From assembly GCA_050999295.1 (NCBI GenBank), contig JBPCPI010000167.1:1-20686 (forward strand): 20,686 nt of DNA, read 5' to 3'. Positions 15,309-20,686 of this stretch are shown in pieces. Each line of letters opens with the position of its first letter. Within the stretch, counting starts at the first letter, position 1. The translations under genes and the position numbers were made by a program. The notes under the pieces are model-generated. The model saw only the letters and a program-made list of their open reading frames with translations. It was not told the DNA's origin and did no database searches. The stretch comes from JACCQS01 sp050999295 (lineage in GTDB: Bacteria > Actinomycetota > Actinomycetes > Mycobacteriales > Geodermatophilaceae).

Positions 15309-15318
15309 TGTCTAGACA
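15309..15318. promoter_or_regulatory. perfect palindrome TGTCTAGACA, putative GntR/HutC operator
   Basis: A 10-base perfect palindrome with the TCTAGA core found in operators of HutC-subfamily GntR regulators (DasR, NagR/YvoA and PhnF sites have GGTCTAGACC- or GGTATAGACC-like cores). It lies in the 155-bp divergent region, 52 bases upstream of the oxidase start, where it could control the oxidase-phnDCE unit. The match to known site shapes is from memory, and binding is untested. Confidence 0.6.
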
Positions 15319-15369
15319 TCTCGCGAATCCGCATTGACCTGTGGGTACCGGCCCTGGACCGTCGGTGGC

Positions 15370-16530
15370 ATGGCTTCCCCGCTCCGCCATCCCGACCTGG
15401 TAGTCGTGGGTGCCGGAGTCGTTGGCTTGGCGCACGCCGTCGATGCCGTTTCTCGCGGCCTGTCGGTACGCATCATCGATCGGGACGCCCACGCGGTCGG
15501 TGCCTCGGTCCGCAACTTCGGTCATATCGGTGTGTCGATACAGACCGGAATGGCCTCCGATGTAGCCCTGGCCGGACGTTCGCGGTGGCTGACCCTGGCC
15601 CAGCAAGCCGGCTTCTGGGCTGCCGAGACCGGGTCGGTGGTCATCGCGCGCGCCGAGGACGAACTGTCGGTGCTCAAGGAGTTCTCTGCGGCCCGGGATG
15701 GCTTCGCCGAACTCCTCGACGCCGGCCAACTCCGGGATCGCATCGCGGTGCGTGGCGTGGGTGTGATCGGTGGCGCCTGGCTGCCTCAGGACCTCCGGGT
15801 CGATCCGCTGAGGGCTGCTCCCGCCGTCGCCGATTGGCTCAGCCGGCAACCCGGTGTGGAGATCTCCTGGGGCACCTCGTTGATAGCCGTCATCTCGGAC
15901 GGAATCCTGACGAATCGAGGAACGATCCGTGCTGAACGCGTCGTGGTCTGCGTCGGGCATGACGTGGATCAGGTATTTCCCTCCATCGCCGCCGAGGCGG
16001 GCGTTCGTCGCTGCCGCCTGCACATGCTCGAAGTGGATTCTCCGCACGGGGCCATGTTCTCCCCCGCCGTCCTGTCCGGCTTGTCGCTGCTGCGCTATCC
16101 GGCGTTCAGCGACTGCCCGAGTGCTCACGCGGTCCGCACCCGAGTTCGCGGCGAGCATCCCGAACTCCTCGAGGCGGAGATCAACCTGATGTTCACCCAA
16201 CGCCCGGACGGTTCTCTGGTCATCGGCGACAGCCACGAGTACCACCCGACGGTTCCGCCGTTCGCCGTCGAATCACTTGACGACCTCCTGCTTGCCCAGA
16301 TGTCAGCTCTGCTCGGAGCTAGCGAGCTTCGCGTCCGGCGACGCTGGCAGGGGATCTACGCCTCCAGCGAACAGGACTTCCTGATCGCTGCCCCAGCGCC
16401 CCATGTCCGGGTCGTCTCGGTGACCACCGGCATCGGCATGACCACGGCCCTTGGTCTGGCACCCCACGTCCTGAACGAGCTCCTGTCATCCCATCCATTC
16501 CGAGCCAGCTCCGCTGAGGAGAACCGATGA
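15370..16530 (+). CDS. FAD-dependent aminophosphonate oxidase-like protein (DAO family, TIGR03364-type)
   Basis: Flavoprotein of the D-amino-acid oxidase/glycine oxidase (DAO) family, 386 residues. The FAD-binding motif is VVVGAGVVGLAHA (Gly14-x-Gly-x-x-Gly19), followed by the acidic end IIDRD and the segment GASVRNFGH (about 44-52), which is characteristic of the clade found next to phosphonatase-like HAD genes (TIGR03364). The C-terminal half holds YASSEQDFLIAAP and TTGIGMTTALG, closing the FAD site. Expected reaction: oxidative removal of the amine from an aminophosphonate, giving a phosphono-aldehyde for the divergent HAD enzyme, with H2O2 and an amine or ammonia as by-products. ATG 15370 is the first start matching the family; TTG 15334 would add 12 residues. 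Its stop overlaps phnD (ATGA). The exact substrate (2-aminoethylphosphonate or an N-methyl or hydroxy derivative) is not fixed. Confidence 0.87.
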   Translation: MASPLRHPDLVVVGAGVVGLAHAVDAVSRGLSVRIIDRDAHAVGASVRNFGHIGVSIQTGMASDVALAGRSRWLTLAQQAGFWAAETGSVVIARAEDELSVLKEFSAARDGFAELLDAGQLRDRIAVRGVGVIGGAWLPQDLRVDPLRAAPAVADWLSRQPGVEISWGTSLIAVISDGILTNRGTIRAERVVVCVGHDVDQVFPSIAAEAGVRRCRLHMLEVDSPHGAMFSPAVLSGLSLLRYPAFSDCPSAHAVRTRVRGEHPELLEAEINLMFTQRPDGSLVIGDSHEYHPTVPPFAVESLDDLLLAQMSALLGASELRVRRRWQGIYASSEQDFLIAAPAPHVRVVSVTTGIGMTTALGLAPHVLNELLSSHPFRASSAEENR

Positions 16531-17438
16531 AGAACGCCATGTCCCTACGTGCCGGAACCGGCCTTGCGGCCCTCGTGCTGCTGGTGGCTGGTTGCGGAGG
16601 CGGCGACGTAGATCCCGCCGCGCAAGCAACCTGCCCGGACGGGGAAATCCGATTCGGCATCGAACCCTTCGAGGACCCGGCAAAGCTGACCCCCGCCTAC
16701 GAGGTGCTGGCGACCGCTCTGGAGGCCGAGCTCGATTGCCCCGTCCGGGTGCAGGTCGTCGAGGACTACTCCGCCGAAGTCCTGGCGATGGAGAACGGTG
16801 AGCTGGAACTCGCGCAGTTCGGTCCGCTCGGTTTCGTCTTCGCCAGCCAGCGGGCCGGCGCCGAGCCGCTGGTCTCCTTCGGCCTCGAGAACGGCGAGCT
16901 GAGCACCTACACCGCGGGGATCTGGGTTCCGAAGGGATCCGACATCGGCGGGATCGAGGATTTGTCCGGGCGCAGCCTCGCCCTGTCGAGTCCGGGCTCC
17001 ACCTCGGGCGACGCGCTGCCTCGCCTGGCTCTGGCAGAGGAGGGGATCGAGGAGTCCGACGTAGCGCTGGACTACGCCGGCGGGCACCCGGAGGCACTAC
17101 TGGCGCTGATCAACGGAGCAGTGGACGCGGCTGAAATCAACAGCCAGACCCTTGCGACGGCGACCGCCGAGGGGACGTTCAACCCGGACGAGTACGAGCA
17201 GGTCTGGGAGTCCGACCCGATTCCGAACGACCCGATCACGGTTCGAGCGGACCTCAGCCAGGAGTTCAAGGACGCCGTCCGCGATGCGCTGCTAGGCCTG
17301 GCTCCCGAGGATGTCGCCGAGGTCGGGGCCTTCCTCGACGTGGACCCGCCCGGGCCGATGGTCGAGGTCACCAAGGAGACCTACGAGCCGCTGTTCGTCC
17401 TTGCCGAGACGCTCGGGCTGACCGAGGCGGACGCTTGA
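16527..17438 (+). CDS. phnD: phosphonate ABC transporter substrate-binding lipoprotein, PhnD-like
   Basis: Periplasmic-binding-protein homologue anchored to the outer face of the membrane (303 residues). The signal has a positive N-terminus, a hydrophobic stretch and lipobox VAGC with Cys23 as the lipid site. The mature part starts with IRFGIEPFEDPAKLTPAY. The phosphonate-binding helix start is SSPGSTSGDALP, with the Ser-Thr-Ser-Gly turn at about 158-161, a feature shared with PhnD and PtxB proteins. It continues with the conserved GHPEALLALINGAVDAAEIN segment. ATG 16527 follows GAGGAGA (16516-16522) and overlaps the oxidase stop by 4 bases. PhnC and PhnE genes follow. Ligand is most likely an aminophosphonate given the oxidase and HAD genes; phosphite or phosphate esters are less likely. 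Confidence 0.92.
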   Translation: MKNAMSLRAGTGLAALVLLVAGCGGGDVDPAAQATCPDGEIRFGIEPFEDPAKLTPAYEVLATALEAELDCPVRVQVVEDYSAEVLAMENGELELAQFGPLGFVFASQRAGAEPLVSFGLENGELSTYTAGIWVPKGSDIGGIEDLSGRSLALSSPGSTSGDALPRLALAEEGIEESDVALDYAGGHPEALLALINGAVDAAEINSQTLATATAEGTFNPDEYEQVWESDPIPNDPITVRADLSQEFKDAVRDALLGLAPEDVAEVGAFLDVDPPGPMVEVTKETYEPLFVLAETLGLTEADA

Positions 17439-18202
17439 GTGCCGAACCGGCCCTGCAGATCACCGGACTCGAGAAGTCCTTCGGGCGACGACGCGTGCTG
17501 TCCGGGATCGACCTTCGGGTCGACGCTGGCGAGATCGTCGCGATCCTCGGAGCCAACGGTTCCGGCAAGTCGACCGCGTTGCGCTGTGTCGTCGGCCTGG
17601 CACAGGACAACGCCGGCGAGATCCGAGTCTCCGGACGGGATCTGACTCGGCTGTCGGGCACCGAGTTGCTGCGCGCGCGGCGTCAGGCGGCGATGGTCTT
17701 CCAGCAGATCCATCTCGTACGGCGACGCACGGCGCTTGCGAACGTCTGCAGCGGTGCCCTCGGTCGGCTGCCACTGAACAAGTCCGCCTTCCCTTTGCTG
17801 TTCCCGAACGAACTACGCGAGGAGGCGATGGCGTGCCTGGATCGGGTGGGACTGGCCGACCGTGCCCATGATCGGGTCTCGGCCCTGTCGGGAGGGCAAC
17901 AACAACGGGTAGCCGTGGCCAGGGCGCTGTGCCAGCGGGCGAGCATCCTGCTCGCAGACGAACCGGTTGCCGCGCTGGATCCGGCGGCATCGGAGCAGGT
18001 CCTCAGCCTGCTCGCCGAACTGGCCCGGCGTCACGGGTTGGCCGTCGCGGCGGTCCTGCACCAACCCGATCTGGCCCGACGGCACGCGGATCGGATCGTG
18101 GGTGTGCTCGATGGCCGGGTCGTCTTCGACCGACCTCCGACGGCGATCAGCAGCACCGAGATCGACCGGCTGTACGGGGTCGCGCAGTTAGCCGTGGCAT
18201 GA
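17435..18202 (+). CDS. phnC: phosphonate ABC transporter ATP-binding protein, PhnC-like
   Basis: Cytoplasmic ATPase of the importer (255 residues). All ABC motifs are visible: Walker A GANGSGKST (residues 39-47), Q-loop VFQQIHLV, signature LSGGQQQR (from 151), Walker B ILLADEP (from 171, catalytic Glu176), D-loop ALDP and switch His209 in AAVLHQPD. The extended middle part, including LGRLPLNKSAFPLLFP, corresponds to a region typical of PhnC. The start is TTG at 17435, overlapping the PhnD stop by 4 bases (TTGA), and the stop overlaps the PhnE start in the same way, so the importer subunits are translationally coupled. Confidence 0.93.
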   Translation: MSAEPALQITGLEKSFGRRRVLSGIDLRVDAGEIVAILGANGSGKSTALRCVVGLAQDNAGEIRVSGRDLTRLSGTELLRARRQAAMVFQQIHLVRRRTALANVCSGALGRLPLNKSAFPLLFPNELREEAMACLDRVGLADRAHDRVSALSGGQQQRVAVARALCQRASILLADEPVAALDPAASEQVLSLLAELARRHGLAVAAVLHQPDLARRHADRIVGVLDGRVVFDRPPTAISSTEIDRLYGVAQLAVA

Positions 18203-19059
18203 CCACGACGACCGGGTCCGAGGCCCGGCCGGCCTTCGAAGACGCTGGCGCACCGGACCGAATGCCGGTACCTCCCCGACCCGGGCGCAGCCGGATGGTC
18301 ACGGTCGGCGCCATCGTCTCGGTGCTCTTGGTCGTAGCGCACGTCCTCGCCTTCCAGGCCACCGAATTCTCTCCGGCCGCCCTGGTGGACGGCTGGAGGG
18401 GGATCACCCGCTTCCTCGGCGAGGCCATCCCACCCGATTTGACCTGGTCGACGGTGCTGCAGCCTGGGCTCGAGGCAACCCTGGTCACGCTGTGGATCGG
18501 CCTGCTCGGGACCACCGTGTCGATCCCGTTCGCCCTCGGGCTGGCGGTGCTGGGGGCACGCAACACGACCCCAAATGCGGTTGTCTACCAGGTAGCTCGA
18601 TCGATTCTGTCGTTCTTCCGGGCTGTGCCCGACGTTGTGTTCGCACTGATTTTCGTCACCGCCGTCGGACTTGGTCCCTTCGCCGGCGTCCTGGCTCTCA
18701 TCTGTCACAACACCGGGGTGATGGGCAAGCTGTGGTCAGAGGCTATGGAGGAGATCGACCAAGGGCCGGTCGACGCCCTGCGCACCAATGGTGCGGGACG
18801 GCTCCAGGTTGTCTCGCATGCCGTACTCCCGGCAGTGGTGCCGCAGTTCGTCGGTTTGATGCTCTACCGGTTCGATGTCAACGTCCGCTCATCGCTGGTG
18901 CTCGGTCTGGTCGGCGCCGGCGGCGTCGGCTTCTTGATCAACAAGTCGATCAAGACCTTTCAGTTCGACGAGATGCTGACCTACATCCTGATCGTTCTCG
19001 TGCTCATCGTGGCAGTCGATCTGGCCTCGGCGGCGATCCGGCGTCGCCTTTCCGTCTGA
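18199..19059 (+). CDS. phnE: phosphonate ABC transporter permease, PhnE-like
   Basis: Membrane subunit of the phosphonate importer (286 residues). A 30-residue charged N-terminus precedes a first helix (about 34-52). Later segments include RSILSFFRAVPDVVFALIFV (about 134-153), an EAA-like loop around MEEIDQGPVDALRTNGAG (183-200), and YRFDVNVRSSLVLGLVGAGG (223-242), the most characteristic PhnE stretch. ATG 18199 overlaps the PhnC stop by 4 bases (ATGA); the frame is open upstream inside phnC, but that part does not look like permease. Only one permease gene is present, so the pore is probably a homodimer. It is the last gene of the phosphonate operon. Confidence 0.92.
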   Translation: MTTTTGSEARPAFEDAGAPDRMPVPPRPGRSRMVTVGAIVSVLLVVAHVLAFQATEFSPAALVDGWRGITRFLGEAIPPDLTWSTVLQPGLEATLVTLWIGLLGTTVSIPFALGLAVLGARNTTPNAVVYQVARSILSFFRAVPDVVFALIFVTAVGLGPFAGVLALICHNTGVMGKLWSEAMEEIDQGPVDALRTNGAGRLQVVSHAVLPAVVPQFVGLMLYRFDVNVRSSLVLGLVGAGGVGFLINKSIKTFQFDEMLTYILIVLVLIVAVDLASAAIRRRLSV

Positions 19060-19141
19060 GCTACGCCCCACCGAAACCATCCCGCGATGGGTAAAGTCGA
19101 AGGCTTCAAGGCCGATCAGTGCCTGCCCTGCGGGAGCCGAG

Positions 19142-20398
19142 ATGAAGGATCGTCGGGGAGCGGCAGCCAGACTCGAACCAGGTCTGTGCGCGGTCCTCGG
19201 CGTCCGGGAGCTCCCGATCTGCCTGGTGGCCTGGGACGGTTCGACAGCCGGCCCGGCAGATGCGCCGCATCTCGTGCTGCGGTCCCGCCGTGCGCTGCGG
19301 CGCCTGCTCTGGGCGCCGGGCGAGCTCGGGTTGGGCCGCGCCTACGTATCCGGGGACCTGGACATCGATGGTGACATGTTCTCCGCACTGGCCGCGTTGA
19401 CCTCCTCTGCGCGGTTGGACAGTACGGGAGTCGCACCGCTGACCTGGCCCCAACGTTGGCGATTGTTCGTGACGGCCGCTCGACTCGGCGCCGTCGGTCC
19501 GAACCCGGAGCCGCCTCCAGAGGAGGTCAGGCTCACTGGGCGACAGCATGAGTTCAACCGGGACCAACGCGCGGTCTCGCACCACTACGACGTGGGCAAC
19601 GAGTTCTATCGACTCGTGCTGGGCCCGACGATGCTCTATTCCTGCGCCTACTTCGAGACCGAGATGACCGGCCTGGAGGAGGCGCAGGCAGCGAAGCTGG
19701 ATCTGATCGCGACCAAGCTGGAGCTGAAATCCGGGCAACGTCTGCTTGACGTCGGCTGCGGCTGGGGCTCGATGGCCATCCACGCTGCGCGGCGCTACGG
19801 AGTCGAGGTCGTCGGGATCACGCTCTCTCACGAACAGGCCGAGCTCGCCCGCAAGCGGATCGCCGAGGCCGGTCTCACCGAGCAGGTCGAGATCCGGATC
19901 CAGGACTACCGGGATGTCGATGACGGCCCGTACGACGCCATCGCCTCGATCGGGATGGCCGAGCACGTCGGTAGCGCAACCATGGGCGTCTACGCACGAC
20001 GGATGCACGACCTGCTCCGGCCTGGCGGCAGGTTCTTGAACCAGGCGATCTCCTGGTCGCGTGGTGAGACGCGCTGGGATGGCGACACGTTCATCGCCCG
20101 TTACGTCTTTCCGGACGGGGAGCTGATCACGCTTGGCGCGACAGTGAGCTTTCTGGAGGAGAGCGGGCTCGAAGTGCTCGGCGTCCAGGCCTTGCGCCCG
20201 CACTACGCACAGACACTGCGGGCCTGGGTGCAGCGGCTGGAGCAGAACTGGTCGGAGGCGGTCCGGCTCACGAGTGAAGGCCGCGCTCGCGTGTGGCGGC
20301 TCTACATGGCCGGGTCTGCGATGTCCTTCGAGAACGGGACGCTGGGCGTCAACCAGGTACTTGCTGTGCGTCCGGACGTCACTAAGCCGGTTCGGTAG
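19142..20398 (+). CDS. cyclopropane-fatty-acyl-phospholipid synthase family methyltransferase
   Basis: SAM-dependent enzyme (418 residues) that adds a methylene (or, in related enzymes, methyl) group to the double bond of unsaturated acyl chains in membrane phospholipids. An N-terminal domain of about 135 residues is followed by the methyltransferase core. SAM motif I is LLDVGCGWGSMA (203-209 for the DVGCGWG core). Residues of the bicarbonate/active-site region seem to be kept: Cys168 (LYSCAYFET), Glu274-His275 (GMAEHVG) and Tyr321 (FIARYVFPDGEL). ATG 19142 has GGGAG (19132-19136) at 5-base spacing. It lies 82 bases after phnE and is probably transcribed separately. The start of the product looks normal for actinobacterial CfaS/UfaA1-like proteins. 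Confidence 0.9.
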   Translation: MKDRRGAAARLEPGLCAVLGVRELPICLVAWDGSTAGPADAPHLVLRSRRALRRLLWAPGELGLGRAYVSGDLDIDGDMFSALAALTSSARLDSTGVAPLTWPQRWRLFVTAARLGAVGPNPEPPPEEVRLTGRQHEFNRDQRAVSHHYDVGNEFYRLVLGPTMLYSCAYFETEMTGLEEAQAAKLDLIATKLELKSGQRLLDVGCGWGSMAIHAARRYGVEVVGITLSHEQAELARKRIAEAGLTEQVEIRIQDYRDVDDGPYDAIASIGMAEHVGSATMGVYARRMHDLLRPGGRFLNQAISWSRGETRWDGDTFIARYVFPDGELITLGATVSFLEESGLEVLGVQALRPHYAQTLRAWVQRLEQNWSEAVRLTSEGRARVWRLYMAGSAMSFENGTLGVNQVLAVRPDVTKPVR

Positions 20399-20407
20399 CG
20401 AACCGGC
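20386..20407 (+). terminator. strong hairpin overlapping the stop codon of the CFA synthase gene
   Basis: Nine-base arms GCCGGTTCG (20386-20394) and CGAACCGGC (20399-20407) pair perfectly around the tetraloop GTAG, which contains the TAG stop. No T-run follows, as is common in actinobacterial terminators. It probably ends the CFA synthase transcript or protects its 3' end (inference). A partial copy lies at 20435-20448. Confidence 0.5.
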
Positions 20408-20448
20408 GTTCTCCGGCCGCCTTTCGGACGGTTGGGTAGCGAACCGGC
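20394..20448. repeat. 14-base direct repeat downstream of CFA synthase gene
   Basis: GGTAGCGAACCGGC occurs at 20394-20407 and again at 20435-20448, 41 bases apart. The second copy keeps only a weak 5-base stem (CGGTT and AACCG), so it looks like a degenerate duplicate of the hairpin. It lies in the gap before the converging DUF222/HNH-type gene. Confidence 0.5.
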
Positions 20449-20474
20449 CCTTCGTCGCGGGTAAGACAGCGCCG

Positions 20475-20686
20475 TCAGAACGGCGGCGGGTCGTCCTCGG
20501 CGCGGTCCCCACCCGCGGGACGGGCAGTACTCCTGTGACTCAGGGGCTTTCGAGGTGGTGGTCGGTGGTCGCGGGGTGGGTGGGTGTAGGTGTGTCCGGT
20601 GGGTGCGGTGATCGTGGTGGTTCCGTCTTGGTTGCGGGTGGTGTGGAAGTTGAAGCGTTGTTTGGTGCGGTGGTGGTGTCGGCATT
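20475..20686 (-). CDS. C-terminal end of DUF222/HNH endonuclease-type protein, truncated by window edge
   Basis: Minus-strand frame open to the right edge (first full codon ends at 20684) and closing with TGA at 20475-20477, giving 69 residues. It begins CRHHHRTKQRFNF, which matches the end of an HNH motif (Cys/His-rich helix). A short strand pair with NQDGTTTITAPTGHTYTH follows, the usual continuation in actinobacterial DUF222-HNH proteins, and the end is DDPPPF, a frequent tail of that family. Codons are very rich in CAC and ACC, so the plus strand is GT-rich. A longer frame in another phase covers the same DNA but gives low-complexity protein. Such proteins occur in many copies in actinobacteria; function is unproven, perhaps mobile or toxin-related. 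Confidence 0.75.
   Translation of the reverse strand, partial: CRHHHRTKQRFNFHTTRNQDGTTTITAPTGHTYTHPPRDHRPPPRKPLSHRSTARPAGGDRAEDDPPPF

Noticed and set aside
15334..15369. TTGACC at 15334 as a -35 or as a TTG start of the oxidase
   Set aside because: No -10-like hexamer lies at proper spacing, and the 12 extra residues do not resemble the DAO-family N-terminus.
1..20686. CRISPR array, insertion sequence or prophage
   Set aside because: No regularly spaced repeats, transposase motifs or phage structural genes were found in reading the window.

Overview
The window is about 20.7 kb of high-GC DNA in which most bases belong to tightly packed protein genes. Alternative start codons (TTG, GTG), 1- to 20-base overlaps between co-directional genes, a GntR/HutC regulator that looks leaderless, and a DUF222/HNH-type gene end at the right edge all point to an actinobacterium. 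Nocardioidaceae or Propionibacteriaceae are a reasonable guess, but the sequence does not fix the genus.

Layout. (1) Positions 1-7661, plus strand: a seven-gene catabolic operon. It holds an alpha-glucoside-type ABC importer (binding protein cut by the left edge, two permeases, no ATPase), a cytoplasmic GH13 alpha-glucosidase, an enolase-superfamily sugar-acid dehydratase or cycloisomerase, a PfkB 2-keto-3-deoxygluconate kinase and a KDPG-type aldolase. Read together, an alpha-glucoside is imported, hydrolysed, and a hexonate is dehydrated, phosphorylated and cleaved to pyruvate and glyceraldehyde-3-phosphate, a semi-phosphorylative Entner-Doudoroff-like route. No sugar dehydrogenase is present, so the hexonate may itself be part of the imported glycoside (inference). 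(2) 7792-9895, minus strand: a pentapeptide-repeat/DinB gene split by an apparent one-base deletion, and a stand-alone FabF-like ketoacyl synthase. (3) 10005-10498, plus strand: an FlK-like hot-dog thioesterase and a tRNA-Arg(UCU). (4) 10514-13095, minus strand: a seven-bladed kelch-like lipoprotein and a disulfide oxidoreductase-family flavoprotein sharing a TGATG junction, with a flavin-reductase-like gene (13213-13698) divergent from them.

(5) 13713-19059: a divergent phosphonate-type locus. On the minus strand are a GntR/UTRA regulator and a phosphonatase-like HAD hydrolase (ATGA overlap). On the plus strand are a FAD-dependent amine oxidase-like protein, a PhnD-like binding protein, PhnC and PhnE, all overlapping by 4 bases. 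The divergent region carries a perfect TGTCTAGACA palindrome and a second degenerate copy lying on the likely -10 of the regulator. The set predicts uptake of an aminophosphonate, oxidative deamination to a phosphono-aldehyde, and C-P bond cleavage by the HAD enzyme. It lacks PhnW, the C-P lyase and PhnY/PhnZ.

(6) 19142-20398: a cyclopropane-fatty-acid synthase family methyltransferase with a 9-bp hairpin over its stop codon. (7) 20475-20686, minus strand: the C-terminal end of a DUF222/HNH-endonuclease-type protein that continues past the right edge. No CRISPR array, insertion sequence, rRNA or gene-free stretch over 300 bases was seen.
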